64,000 nt of DNA. Source: Patiria pectinifera. Taxonomy: Eukaryota; Echinodermata; Asteroidea; Valvatida; Asterinidae. Positions 25,305 to 38,203 of the stretch are shown piece after piece; positions within the stretch are counted from its first letter, which is position 1, and the number at the start of each line of letters is the position of its first letter. The stretch covers positions 7,750,001 through 7,814,000 of the forward strand of contig CM057136.1 in assembly GCA_029964075.1 (NCBI GenBank), given 5' to 3'. The position numbers and the translations under genes were made by a program. A model generated the notes under the pieces. That model was not told the DNA's origin, searched no databases, and saw nothing but the letters and a program-made list of their open reading frames with translations.

Positions 25305-28300
25305 TTTTATAGATATTATAACTCAGTTAACTTGTAATGTGAGCTTAATGTCACGATTTAATGCACATGAATCTAGCAGCATGCATGCAGCCAACTTAAT
25401 GGATAACACTCTAGCAGCATCCCTTGAACCTCCTCTCCGATGCACCGTTGCGTTTGTTTAAGCGATATTTTCATGAGATGTGCTCAACTGGACTCTTGCT
25501 TTTGTTTGCCCAAACCCAAACTTATACCCGCTATGGTGTCTTCTGTGTACCTATCTCACTGACTGTCTCACTGAGTCATTATCACCTGTAAACCGGGCGG
25601 TGCTATCGTATAGGATAACACCGTTCTGCCAATGAATGGGCTAAATCCGGTCCATTAAGTAAACCAAATGCATGCAAAGACTTCCAGCGAATCGCCATTT
25701 TTAATCAATTCAACAGAAAGTTGTGTGATCCGCGACCACCTGGTGTTGCTTTGTTTTGTTAAACCTACTGTTGGTACTGCCTCTCTGTGGAAATCTCTTC
25801 TAGAATCTTGCTTAAACAAAATCTTCTAAAAAGGTCATCTAAGAAGTTTCAACGCAATGCAAACAGATATCTCCTTTCTCTTTCATTGCCTGCTTCCTTT
25901 TGCCCCTGAATTTCTTGTAGACGACATCTCGAGTGGCATTTGCTATGTGAGTGGCGCCCTATTAAAACTTATAAAAAAAAAAAGAGGCTCTGAAACTCGA
26001 TATTTCGAGAAAGCTACAAGAAAACGTAAGAAGTGCTGAGGTCCTGGTGCATACATTCACTGATTAAATGTAATTGTGGATAATTCCGTCTCTTTACGCT
26101 CCATCCAATTTGTGGTGACCCTGGTTCGAATCCTGTCCAATGACAACTTGGGGATCTTGTTTGTCAGTTTCTACTTGATCATCTTTTTCAGATAATTTTT
26201 TTTCTTCCAAAGGTGTAGTATATCGAGACGGGCATCGAGCAGACGAGGAAGCATAATTCACGTTTTAAACATCTCCGTACTAGCAAAGAATATTCTCTGA
26301 AGTAGATTTCAAACCCACCGCCCCAGCATACCGCATGCTGCTACCACAACTGAGCTTTAGGTTCCGATCGTATGACGTCAATGTATCACATGACCATCCA
26401 GTTTTGCCCGCGATCTGCCACCATTGCAGTAAAGTAAGCAATTGGTTAGCACGTCGTGCATAGTAAACTAGACAGTAGGGCTTCACATAAAGTAACCGCA
26501 AATTCCTTATCAAATGGCATAACGGTCATTATACCTGTAGTGTGCCGTAAACGGTTGTTATAATCGTGCCGACCTAGTACTGGGTGTTGGCTCCGCGTTT
26601 TATCCCACAATTTGTTGCCATTCGTCACCGCTTTGAAGGCTTGCCTATTACCTACTGCGCGCGACAATATACGATCTTTTGCCTACTACAATGGCGACGC
26701 TGACTTTCCGGTACCCGGATGTAGGCCGGGTCGTGAAACAGCTCTATCTAGCCAAATGTTGGCGATCTGTCATTGCGCCAGTGTCTTTATGTGGGATCGC
26801 TTTTAAGTTGCGATATTCAAGTGGCGAAGGTTCGATTTCTATCCGAGTGAATTTTCGTTCTTAGCTGAAGATGAAATGAACTCTAAGGAATCACATTGCG
26901 ACAGATTTGTGCAATAACAGAATTGCCATACCGGATAATATAATATTTTTGCTATGAATCCGGGTCTTTCAACCTTTTGTTTGCAATGATTGCTTTGCGG
27001 AATCTGTTTTTTTTATTTCGATGTCAAAAACAGGAGATTGGACATCGTGCCTGAGGGCAAAAACCGTCAGTGCAAAATATTTATACCATTTTCCTCCTCA
27101 ACAAATTTGTGTGCCTACGTTGTTAATTGCTGGGCCCACTCGCGGTATTCTGAAATATCCTTTCCTTTTTCGATCTCAGTGGTTTTAGGAGAAAATATGC
27201 CTGAGGGTAATAATTAAATAAAATGTGGAGTTTTTAGAAGGCAGGATTTCTCGAAATATACTTTATTACGTGAAACGTAACACTCTGGGTTTCATGTTGT
27301 TGGTCTGCTATTTTGTATTGCAAAAGTGAGGCGTCACGTTGAAGTGACTATACATTCGCGTATTTACCCAAGACCTAAGGGTCCATGAAATAAATTTTTC
27401 CGAGGAACACATTTTGTTTAACTTTCTCCTCCTCTTAAATGCATGAATACGATTTGACATTGCGTTTTCGGTTAATTTTTATTGCAAAGTGCATTTCTTT
27501 AAACGTTGAAAATGTTCCGGGCTTTTCTGGACAACTGAGGGCGTTGTTGCCGTGATGTCATTTTAGGAAAATATTCAGTTTAGGAATTTTCTGTTCAAAT
27601 TGTGAACCCAACATTCGCTCATTGAAAACAATTTGTGAGAAACTTTCTGACATTGGCCTACTGTTCTGTACTGAAACAACAACAATAACCAAAGAATAGT
27701 GAATCGACGACAGAAAAATATTCAAAATTCTGGCAAATTGTCCCGCTCTAACATTTAGATTTCTGCCTGAAATGACATCCCAGTTTTGCTCATGAATATG
27801 CCAATTTTCATTGGCATAAAAACCCATAAGGCAGCAAAATGCCCATAACAATGGTAAAATAACATTGAAAAAAAAAAGGTTCAATAGGACACAAAGGTGC
27901 AATCACAGGACTGCATTAAATTATACATGATATGCCCCTTTAAACAAAATTAAAGTAATTTCAGAGGCAGAATTTGTTTTACTGCCCATAGTGAGTCATA
28001 AAAACGCATGAAGAGGTGCACATCAATGGAGTTTTTTTTATATCGCAGTAGTAAAGACATTTGACCTCGATTTTGAACCCTTGACGAGTAAAATATCAAC
28101 GATTATGATCATTAAAGGGAGGGTCCCATGCCTGTTTCGGTTTGGCATCCTAACAAAATGAATTTGAAACTGTACTTGATCTTTTGTGAGCATTACAAAA
28201 GTCTAAAACTTGAGAAATGAATGGGAAATGAAAACAAAAAAAATCGGTCCACGTTAAGTTATCAATTTTTGAATGAGGAGCGGGAAATGCTCTCAGACTT

Positions 28301-29644
28301 GACTCAGGTCGGATTTAATTCGACAACACACAAAGTCATCACAATCCAGCCGGCCCTGAATTCAACGTCATTCCCAAATTGATATACGTGTCATTTTAAC
28401 ACGCGTACCACTTCAGTGTGTGTATTGGCATCAAAAAGCGGATCGGAAACGCGACGTTTTGGACAATATACTCTGCTCGTCTTCAGTGATATGATCATCA
28501 TGATCCTCAAATTAAGATAAAGAACACCCGTGTTCTGCATGTGAACAGACACACTACACTCGTTTCCTTTTCCCGATATTCGTTTTAAATATTCCACTCG
28601 CGGTCTATCTCTGCTCTCTGTAGACTGACGGCCAAATCCCTCTTGGCCAGCATCGTGACATATTAAAAATGAAACCCAGTGCTTGGACGTGTTTACTTAA
28701 CAAACGCTTCATACGTCTGAAACCAAAACCCCGACCCAACAGGCGTCCTTAGGGCAAAGGATTGTTATCAAAATGCGCCCGTGATCTCAAAAACTAATCA
28801 CTGAGTTTTTAATTAGCGATCCCCAATCCCCAGAAGATTAGGTCGCCATTTTGACACCGGAGCCAGGGGTAGCTTGAGATAACTTAAGCCCCTCAATCAG
28901 ACTGGAAAATCACCCTTTTCCAAATTAGTCTGATTTCCCCTTGATCGTCCATGACATCGGCGGTGGTGTGACCGAGAGCTTACTTGACCTTTTCCGGCCT
29001 GGACCGAAACACTCGGGGAAACCAAGATGGGCGAGTTATTTTACCGACGCCGTTTCTTCGCCACTGAGATGTATCGCCGTTGCGTTTTTCCAATATCAAT
29101 TGCCACTTTCCTTGGGGAGTTCCACTGTTATTGCAACCAGAACCATTTTTGACGAAGCCGCTTCGAGGAAGTATCCAGTACATCTATTTACATTCCTTTT
29201 CAAGCGCGGGGACATCTGGTGCCCAGAAAAAAAACATTACACTCGGTCCAATAACAATTTTTAATGTTGTTTTAAAAGAAAAAAAAAGAAAAAAACAGCC
29301 CGGTCTAAGACACACTGCTTTCTTTGGGACGCACAAAAGTGTGTGCGTTTTGCCCTCTGTTCATAAAGACGTCTCTCAGATAATCCAGTGTATAAGATTG
29401 TATTATATTCACTTCAATGGCGTATGCATCAATACATGCGTGTGTATACTTTACCCATTCGTCAAGCGTGAGCCAACATTGAAATATATTGGGTTAAAAA
29501 AAAAAGTCCAGAAGAGCGTTTACCTGAATGTCGATGCACCCATCGCCCATTTAAAAAAAAATCTAATAGGGGCTATGCCATAATGGTTCACTCACGACAC
29601 GTACACAGTGTACCCTTGAGGAGACTTTTTTGTCGTAAGTTATA
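25305..29644. other. Non-coding apart from a tRNA-like head
   Basis: No gene recognised. A GC-richer patch at 28930-29190 with a 107-codon frame is unassigned. ATGCCCCTTTAA at 27930 and ATTAAAGGGAGGGT at 28110 look like worn TTAA-element ends. Confidence 0.4.
26291..26365 (-). ncRNA. tRNA-like SINE head
   Basis: Minus strand reads AAGCTCAGTTGTGGTAGC, a possible anticodon stem CAGCAT/ATGCTG, and GGTTTGAAATC as B box. Pairing is incomplete. Confidence 0.4.
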
Positions 29645-30090
29645 CAGGGTGAGTAAAAAAATTGCAAAAACCCAAATGTTGGGACCATTGTTTTAGTGAA
29701 GTTCTGCATGTAGCGCGTTCAAAATCTAGGATATAGAAACCCAATTCATAAGATTTCTTTTAGTATAAAAATCATTCAAATCACTTATGTCCTTTTTAAG
29801 TCACAGAATTGTAAACACAACCACCGTTTTAAGCTTCTTTCCGCGGATCACTAAAAAGTTCAGTGTTCTTTCAGCAAAACGAAAACAAATCACAAAGGGA
29901 TGTGTGTGAATTGTTTTCGTTTTGCTGAAAGAACGCACACCTTTTTTTGTGATCCGTGGACAGAACTTTAAAACAGTGGTTGTGTTTAAAATTCCGTAAC
30001 TTGAATAGTACATGAGTGATTTGAATGATTTTTATACTAAAAGAAAGCTTATGAATTGAGCTTTCATTTCCTAGATTTTGAAAGTGCTAC
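29645..30090. mobile_element. Mariner-like MITE, truncated at right
   Basis: Begins TA-CAGGGTGAGTAAAAAAA and follows the 36079 copy to GTGCTACA at 30090, where a different low-complexity repeat takes over. Confidence 0.8.
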
Positions 30091-30365
30091 ACTGTTAAAA
30101 AAATCTCTGTTCATTAACAGTTGATTCTATTGTCAATTGGCATTACAGGAGTTACTGTTTTTGCACAGTATATTCTACTGTTTAGTTTTTCTCTGTACAT
30201 TAACAGCAGATTCTACTTTATTTGATATTGTTCAATTACTGGAGATTCTACTGTTTTGCAGCAGATGATTAAATGTTGTCGTTTTGTAACCTAACAGCAT
30301 ATTCGCTGTTTTTGTTTGTTCCTTAACAACTCTCTGTCACTGAACAAAAGGTTGTTTTTGTTTAA
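30091..30365 (+). repeat. ACTGTT-rich low-complexity repeat
   Basis: Scattered ACTGTT, TTAACAG and GATTCTACTG words at irregular spacing, joined directly to the truncated MITE. Confidence 0.6.
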
Positions 30366-31109
30366 ACGGTGATTATTAATGGGGGCCGATAAACGACAAA
30401 GTGTTCATGTTTGTATCGGGGATTGCGAATGGCAGGTCCTGTGTGAGCTTCAGTTCACAGATATTCTCGTATAATGAACGTACTTCACATGCAGATACTT
30501 GTAACACGTCATGTAATGGCGGTGCTATCGATAAAACTCATGAAGGTTCGAATGTAGGTGCTTGCACGTTGGCTTACGGCGGGTCATGCTGCAATGACAA
30601 CCAGACAACTTTCAACTGATGTTGTCGTTGACAATCAGGCTTACAAACTGGAACCGCTTCTATATAGCGCTTCTCCTTGAGAATGATAGTCATTTACAAT
30701 ACAAATACAAACATGTAAGCAGAAACGGATTAGTAAATTTGCTCCAAGATGCTACAACATCACACTCACTGTACGCATACGCACGGACGCAACGGGAAGT
30801 TGTATGGTACTGTATAGTCCGACTCCCGCGCGCGCCTTCCTTGACAACATACTGGTACCCTTCAGCGTTTATGCCACAGTAACGTTGCCCTACTACCGCC
30901 TACCAGGGAAAAATCACGCGATACGGCCGAACCCTGTACAAAAAAGATGATTCTCTGTTGACCGACTGCGATGTGACTGTGTTCTAACAGAGTCAAAACG
31001 GGGGGCTTGTTCAAAACATGATGTTCTTTGTGCGTGCACAAGATTTTAGTTTAACAGCGAATATTCCGTAACCAAACAGAGGAATGGAGAAAACTGTACG
31101 TAGGCAGGA
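30366..31109. other. Non-coding, nothing recognised
   Basis: Short frames only, rich in Cys/Ser/Thr, without a known motif; ends at the assembly gap. Confidence 0.4.
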
Positions 31110-31609
31110 NNNNNNNNNNNNNNNNNNNNNNNNNNNNNNNNNNNNNNNNNNNNNNNNNNNNNNNNNNNNNNNNNNNNNNNNNNNNNNNNNNNNNNNNNNN
31201 NNNNNNNNNNNNNNNNNNNNNNNNNNNNNNNNNNNNNNNNNNNNNNNNNNNNNNNNNNNNNNNNNNNNNNNNNNNNNNNNNNNNNNNNNNNNNNNNNNNN
31301 NNNNNNNNNNNNNNNNNNNNNNNNNNNNNNNNNNNNNNNNNNNNNNNNNNNNNNNNNNNNNNNNNNNNNNNNNNNNNNNNNNNNNNNNNNNNNNNNNNNN
31401 NNNNNNNNNNNNNNNNNNNNNNNNNNNNNNNNNNNNNNNNNNNNNNNNNNNNNNNNNNNNNNNNNNNNNNNNNNNNNNNNNNNNNNNNNNNNNNNNNNNN
31501 NNNNNNNNNNNNNNNNNNNNNNNNNNNNNNNNNNNNNNNNNNNNNNNNNNNNNNNNNNNNNNNNNNNNNNNNNNNNNNNNNNNNNNNNNNNNNNNNNNNN
31601 NNNNNNNNN
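31110..31609. other. Assembly gap, 500 N
   Basis: Exactly 500 N, probably a placeholder of unknown true size. It lies 1 kb upstream of the first readable NDNF exon and could hide sequence of that gene. Open frames that span it are meaningless. Confidence 0.99.
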
Positions 31610-31899
31610 TCATCCAGGACTCCGTTTGACGGGCAATTTGTCCGAATTTGTCGTGCCAACACGATAATGACATCATGTAACGGGCAGGAGCCTTGGCGCT
31701 TGGTATGGCTGAGTTGGGTAACATTGGGGCAAGGGAGGCTTAATGCAACTCTTGAAAACACTGCACGCAAGATTCGATTCAGAGCTGTATTATCATCAAG
31801 CATTGAACTTACAATCCCGACTCTTGCAATAATGCCCTTTAGAAATTCCTTTGTCTTGAAGCACGGTTGCTGAATGGTAGACAATCATCGACTTTTACT

Positions 31900-32301
31900 T
31901 GTGAGTCAAATAAGCAAAACCCAAATGTCGGGACTATTGTTTCAGCGAAGTTCTGCATGTAGCACTTTAAAAATCTAGGATACGAATGCCCAATTCATAA
32001 GCTTTCATTTAGTACAAGAATTATTCAAATTGCGACATGTTCTTTTCTGTCCACGGATCACAAAAAAAGTTTGCGTTCTTTCAGCAAAACGAATCAATTC
32101 ACAGACATCCATGTGATTTGTTTTCGTCTTGCTGAAAGAACACTTACCTTCTCAGTGATCCGTGGACAGAACTTTAAAACGGTGGTTGTGTTTAAAATTC
32201 CGAACTTGAAAAGTACATAAGTGATTTGAATGATTCTTGTATTAAAAGAAAGCGGATTGGGCTTTTATATCCTAGATTTTGAAAGTGCTACACGCAGAAC
32301 A
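31900..32301. mobile_element. Mariner-like MITE, both ends worn
   Basis: Matches the inner part of the 36079 copy from GTGAGTCAAATAAGC to GTGCTACACGCAGAAC; outer tips are missing. Confidence 0.75.
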
Positions 32302-32618
32302 TGATTTTTGGAAATAAGAGTGCTATTGACGAATGTTTCGTGATCAAAAGGTTGTGTATGTTTTGTACCCCGCACTTTTTCTTGAAAAGTGTAATATCCA
32401 CTGAGATCTGAGGTGAACTTCAACAGGTTAGGTTTTGAACATTCTTCTTTTGATTTTGAGTGGTGTAATTATTGGACACGAACAAAACGCATGAAAAGCA
32501 AATGATCATATATGCCTTTAAGTCAATGCAGTCACAAAATAGTAGGTTCCCTCAGTTCAAGGAGACCTCACAAATCCCCGTCTTTCATTTTCTTGTTTTC
32601 TTGTCTTTTTTTGCACAG

Positions 32619-34549
32619 TTTTTACTTCGTGGTGGAGGAGGATAGTGCACCAGTGGCCATCACAGTCACGCCATGTGCTGCCCAATTAGACTGGACCCTG
32701 TCCCTCATGGATCTACCGGAGGACGGCAGTGGCTCAAGTGAGTATCCAATCAGATTGCAGGAATATCAAACATGCAAAGAATTAGACCAGGTTTCAAGCC
32801 AATGAAACGAAGGGAAAAAGTAGATATCATTTATTGGAGCAATGTTGTTACTTTTCTTCAATGTAGACCTATAAATAAAGATATAAATTGTTTTAATTAC
32901 AGCAACATGTATACTTTAGTCAATAACCTTGAATTCACGCTTGGTTTTTACCCTCTGGATGGCATTGTTAGAGCGCCTTCTTTCGCTCAGAATTACCTAT
33001 TGCTAAAGTTTTGTTTGAAACATCCGTGAAAAGGGTATAGCCTAAAGTTAGTACCACGCATCCCTTTTGAAAGATGTGTGAGGGTCTGTCACTTTACCAA
33101 ATATGAATATCTACCCTGCAAACATGTAAGCCTTTTGTTATTCAAAAATCTCTCTCTTCTCATCTCCACAGGTGACGACCAGTTAAGTGAACAGCGCCCT
33201 CGCCGTCACCCGAACCCAAAGCAGGGCACGGTGGTCAAGACGTACGTGGGGTATGACGTCAGCACCTACGTCACCTACAACTCCCCAGCAGGCATCTACA
33301 CGCTGGAGATTAAGAGTCCGGAGAAGAGCACCAGCGTCCAGATTTATGCAACCACCACACCGGATTCGGATCACCTGTACCCGGAGCTGCCGACTGATCC
33401 CCGACTCGACATCACCTCGTTCAGAAAGAACAAAGTGTCACTAGCCTGGAAGCCCAGCCCATCCGATGTTATCTACCGAGAGCCCATCGTGTACTGTGTG
33501 GCGATCAATTCCCAGCAGAACTACCACACCTGGTGCAGCGTGCAGTCGTGTCTGTACGGAGACCAGCCGCCCGCACAGCCGGAACACACCGGGTTTGGGT
33601 TCGAGCATGAGCGGGCGGAGAGACGCCAGCACCGGCGAGATAAAACTGCGGACAAGGAGGGAAGAGCACGTGACAGAGAAGGAGGAGAAGAAGAGGATAT
33701 CATCGTGGAGTGTGTGGGGAAGAAAACACTGCACACCTTCACCAACCTGGAGCCAGCAAAGCGATACTACTTCGACCTCTTCGCTGTGGATGAGACCAAC
33801 AATAGGAGTGTGGCTTACATTGGTACCTCCATCATCACACGGCCAGGACCTGAGATCAGAAAACACATCGTCCTCAAGGATGGAAAGCTCCGTACGTCCT
33901 CGGTCCGTAAGTCCTCCCCAGTCAAAACCTTCGACTTCAGCGTGGGCGAAACGGTGAAAGATGTGATGGTGACTGTGCAGCCCTGCATTGAGTCCGTTCA
34001 GGCAGAGGTGTGGCGAGAAGGTACCAAGATACGGAGCTCCAACATCCGTAACCTCAAGGACTTCTGGATTCGTGACATCTCGGGTGACATCCAGATAAAG
34101 GTCAAGAGCCTTCGTAGAGGGTCCACGCATTTCAGAATCTTCGCCACCACGCGGCCCAACAAGTACCCATTCCCCCGGCTGCCTGCCGATAAGCGAATCA
34201 AAGTCTTTGAGAATCTCCGGCAGTGTGACTCGGTCACGTTGGCGTGGCTAAGCACCAAAGAGGTGTCGCAGTACTGCCTGTACAAGCGGGTAGACAAACA
34301 GGCCAAGAGACCCACGAAAAGATCCCGAGGTCGCAACAGGCAGTGTCTGGAGCCTGACATGAGGAAGAGAACTGAAAAGTCATCTGTAGATCCATCAGTG
34401 GGACAGATGTCGACAGGGATGTTCTCATGGAGGAAGTTAGTGGGTTGTCGCCCGATACGACGTACATCTTCGATGTTTACGTAAGCAGCTTTGGTAAGCA
34501 AACGTTGGCGTATAGGAGTGCTACAGTCACAACGAAGAACATCTGCTGA
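32619..34549 (+). CDS. NDNF: NDNF-like secreted neurotrophic factor, 3' portion (two exons, 5' end not found)
   Basis: Exons are 32619-32737 and 33172-34549, with intron borders GTGAGT and CCACAG joined in phase 1. The first exon encodes FVVEEDSAPVAITVTPC and LPEDGSGS, matching the start of the conserved NDNF region (VVEED, TVTPC, LPED). The second carries the family words IYATTTPDSD, YPELPTDPRLD, LAWKPSP, YYFDLFAVD, IFATTRPN and QCLEPDMRKRTEK, in the same order as vertebrate NDNF, which has two fibronectin-III-like regions. NDNF is a secreted glycoprotein acting on neuron survival and migration in vertebrates; that role here is inference. The signal peptide and N-terminal exon are missing from what I can read. 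The frame shifts by one base near 34375-34380, within a run of A: before it the protein matches NDNF, and after it the match continues in the next frame (VICRSISG, YIFDVYVSSFG, ending KNIC) to TGA at 34547-34549. A lost A in the homopolymer (assembly error or allele) is the simplest reading. A lysine/arginine/glutamate-rich insert at about 33605-33700 is longer and more charged than I recall in vertebrate NDNF. Confidence 0.93.
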
Positions 34550-36076
34550 TTCGAGATATAAACTAAGCTCTGTGGAGACTTTAATTCACTGTAACGTTGC
34601 CGTATGAACGACGAGGCGCCCTCTGCAAGGACGCCCTCTGTTGAGTACTTACCACATGAATGACGAAATATCGTGATATGGAGAACCAAGTGGCAAGACA
34701 ATTATAAAATTGTACCAGGACGTAAGCGATAGACTTAAAACGTTTGTGATCCATAAGGGTGCAATTGCAAACCGCGACTGGTGCTAAATCCATTCACACG
34801 AGGGCGCTGTGATGTTTCATAGACAGGTCGGCTTTAAAGAGTGCCACTTTTTCCTAAGTGACGTTGACAAGGCGAACATTGGCTGCGTTCGGATGCTCAA
34901 TTTTTTTAGCGCTTGTACGAAAAGGACAGTATACGGTTGTGTAAATCAAAAGACTGATAACCGTAACTTCAGTGCTAATGGCAAACCTGGTATTCTTGCT
35001 TTGTACTATATACTTTGTTTTGGAGAGAGAAGGCATTTATTTCGACCATTGTAATTTATATGTACATGTATATTAAATCGTGAGAAGGAACGGCGGCCGA
35101 GGATTGGTCTTGATTCGGTGTATATAATCGTTTGATGCAAAGGACTTGTCAAGAGCCGATTATATCGGCTGAAACCAGACTGGGTTTGCCCAAAGGCAAT
35201 GCCCAGGTACGCTAGTACACTGCCTAATGTAAAAGTAATCACAGTTATGTATAAACTATTTACGAGATTACTCAATACGTTTCTCTATCTTGCTATTACA
35301 TGTATACCGACTTTTATGCGCATCTTTTATAATAAATTGGAAACGCTCGCAGGTGTGGCGCGCGCACATGTGCCATATGCATGTATATAATGGCCTTATA
35401 GAAAAGAAATCTTCGCTTTTGTGGTAAACCAGAGCATTAAGGCTACTCACAAACATACGGCAAAGCTTTTCGACACTACTTTTTGCTCATAATCTAGTAT
35501 CGAAGCATATGTTAGGTTTGTACCATTTTGATTTTTTTCTTCTTCAAAATTACATTCGCTTATATCAAAACGTTGTGCTCATGGCTCTTCCTGCTTCGAA
35601 TGTGTCTGCTGCCACCTACAGACAAAACCCTTCCAGTTTCGCACCTGCGCACAAGCGGCAAAGCAGGCTGGTGACTGACGCAGGAGTGCTATTTATTTAC
35701 TGTAACGAAGTCAAGGGAATGACCGATATTGCTTGTGTTCCTGAACAATGCTCATTATTATTTTGTAAGCTCATTATTGTTTTTGTAAGCTATTCGACTT
35801 TACTATGGCAAAATGTTTTTTCCCGGTTTTTTTTGTGTACATATTCATCACCAAATTTCGCGCATAAAAGGTTACTTATGAATTACATGTAACACGTTAA
35901 ATTTACCAATTTACAAACAATAATATTTAAGTTTGCGTACAAGTAATGTCACTCATCATCATTTCTGTACGGATCAGTATAACCGTATTTTAAGCTTCCC
36001 ATGCGTTAGTTTTTTTACATTATGCATTGTTTTTTAAACTTGCTTTGAAACAACTTATAATCTACCCTCTGTTCAA
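34550..36076 (+). other. NDNF 3' region
   Basis: Follows the NDNF stop. AATAAA at 35331-35336, followed by GTGGCGCGCGCACATGTG, is a plausible poly(A) site about 780 bp after the stop codon. The duplicated word GCGCCCTCTGCAAGG / ACGCCCTCTG sits at 34615-34640. Confidence 0.35.
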
Positions 36077-36078
36077 TA

Positions 36079-36580
36079 CAGGGTGAGTCAAAAAAACGAA
36101 ACCCAAATGTTGGAACTATTGTTTTAGTGAAGTTCTGCATGTAGCACTTTCAAATTCTAGGATATAAAAGCCCAATTCATAAGCTTTCTTTTAGTACAAG
36201 AATCGTTCAAATCACTCATGGACTTTTCAAGTTGCGGAGTTTTAAACACAACCACCGTTTTAAAGTTCCGTCCACGGATCACAAAAAAGGTGTGCGTTCT
36301 TTCAGCAAAACGAAAACAGTTCACACACATCCTTTTGTGATTTGTTTTCATTAACACAGAACACTGAACTTTTTGTGATCCGTGGACAGAACCTTTAAAA
36401 CGGCGGTTGTGTTGATAACTCCGTAACTTGCAAAGTACATAAGTGATTTGAATGATTCTTGTACTAAAAAAAAGCTTATGAATTGGGCTTTCATATCCTA
36501 GATTTTGAAAGTGCTACATGCAGAACTTCGCTAAAACAATGGTCCCGACATTTAGGTGTTTTTTTTTCTTACTCACCCTG
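36079..36580. mobile_element. Intact mariner-like MITE, 502 bp
   Basis: Ends CAGGGTGAGTCAAAAAAA and TTCTTACTCACCCTG, flanked by TA on both sides. The element is palindromic along most of its length (TTCTGCATGTAGCACTTTC, CCACGGATCACAAAAAA and complements). The TA duplication and CAGGGTGAGTC ends fit mariner/Tc1. No transposase. Confidence 0.85.
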
Positions 36581-37237
36581 TATGGTCGTAATTTTGTGAA
36601 ACTGTACAGAAAAGGCACGTCTCTCACATTTTCAGCACAAAATATTGTGCTTTATTACAATTTAAACTGTACGTTTATAATTATATATATTTTGTATCTT
36701 ATGTTGTGTACAAATGTATTTGCATTTTCTTTAATTTTGAAAACATTTTGGTTATTTCATTTTTTTTTTAAATTAATTGTTGTGAGGCCTACGATTTTTG
36801 TGTGGGGGGGTAGGATTTGTCTCTTAAAACGAATATTTGGGGACGAAGTTTTTCAAGGAATCTTATATTAAAAATAATGAAATTTACTCCTTCTTTCCCA
36901 TTTATATTACAACACTAACAACTATGTACCCCAATCATCGATTTGTTCCTCTTTTTATTCATAGCATTTATTGTTCTTTTTTCCCCCTCACATAATCACC
37001 TTGCGTTCAATGTATAAAGTGTGAAAAAAATGTTAAGATGAACTTATTTTAAAATGTGTATAGCTGTTTGAAAAACACGACTTAAGTATCAAAACGTTTT
37101 TATGACTGTTTTTATTCCTTCTGATTGTTGCACTCTTTCGGGACCGGGGTAATTGGGGTCTGATTAGGACTGGGGGAATTATTTTTTCCCACACGAGGTC
37201 CGACAAAATCAATTGAGGGCGCGCTCTCTGCGTTATG

Positions 37238-37843
37238 CATCGTCGGTTGCACCACGAACCGACGTATCGCATTTTTTTGTGTTTCGAGAAAAACCGATTT
37301 AAAGTTGGTCATTATTTTGTAGGTTCATTCCATATACTCTCTGTGTAAGAATTCAAGCTGTTTCGTTTTTGCTAGTAAATTATAGATTGAACTTTATTGT
37401 ATGCAATCCATGTGCATCTGAGTTGCTAAGTTTTTTAGAAATTCTGCTCCAAAGTTATTCGTCACTTCGTGAAACAGATTTTTATCATGTGTTTCCTATG
37501 TCATACAACGCGCGTAATAGTGGCCGTGTGCAAGATACATAGATACGTCGGTTCGTGAAACACTTAATTCCAATTTTTCATGTCGACGCTGCTTTGTGAC
37601 GTCATAGCACTATGGGAATTAGCGTGTAAAGCGGCGTATCGGGATACGCCACTTCGTGGTGCAGCATTTTTCATTTTTTAGAGATACGCCGCACAATCTA
37701 ATTAGCGTTCTTAGTTAATTAGAACTCCGATCGGAATAAAACTTTCTGAGAATGAGCACTTTGATGACGTAATAACGTTAATGACAAAAACTCAATTTGG
37801 CAAAAAATCGAGATACGCCGGTTCGTGGTGCGACCGACGACAT
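37238..37843. mobile_element. 606-bp foldback with iterated TACGCCGGTTCGTGG words
   Basis: Inverted ends CGTCGGTTGCACCACGAACC (37241 on) and GGTTCGTGGTGCGACCGACG (to 37839), about 85% over 40 bp. Further copies of the word occur at 37450, 37545, 37632 (GCGGCGTATCGGGATACGCCAC palindrome) and 37682. No coding content. Confidence 0.65.
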
Positions 37844-37867
37844 GTTCATGATGTCCGTGGCTTTAGG

Positions 37868-38203
37868 GGTGCACACCAGTAAATAGGCCTAAATCCATCC
37901 GCCCAGCTTATGAATAAAAGTTATACCCTCATTATTCTATATTAGAGAGTTATGAGAGCCACAAAATTGGGGAATTGACGAGATATGGCAATGAACCTCT
38001 GGCCCGGACTTGGGGCTTCCAATTATGAGCATTTTGGATGCAATCGCGCTCGTAAGTGGCGCTATTTTGCCATGTTATGGAGGGATCGTTTTTCAAATGG
38101 CTGCCCTTTAGTTCCGCTTTGGGGAAAATAGGGGTCGTCTTCTTTGGGTGAGAATATCTCGAAAAGTTGATGGTTAACCCACCCAAAAAAATGAAAAGAA
38201 AAT
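37868..38203 (+). repeat. Dispersed repeat, inverted partner of 16353-16683
   Basis: Contains ATTCTATATTAGAGAGTTAT, GAGCATTTTGGATGCAAT and GGCGCTATTTTGCCATG, mirrored at 16353-16683. About 80% alike by eye. Confidence 0.7.

Noticed and set aside
29080-29583. 167-codon frame
   Set aside because: Contains long homopolymer-coded Lys runs and no recognisable domain; AT-rich chance frame.
31011-31884. Long frames across the N gap
   Set aside because: Their length comes from N bases; only short unrelated ends are real sequence.
33441-34130. 229-codon minus frame opposite NDNF
   Set aside because: Shadow of the conserved plus-strand exon, whose residues match NDNF along the whole length.
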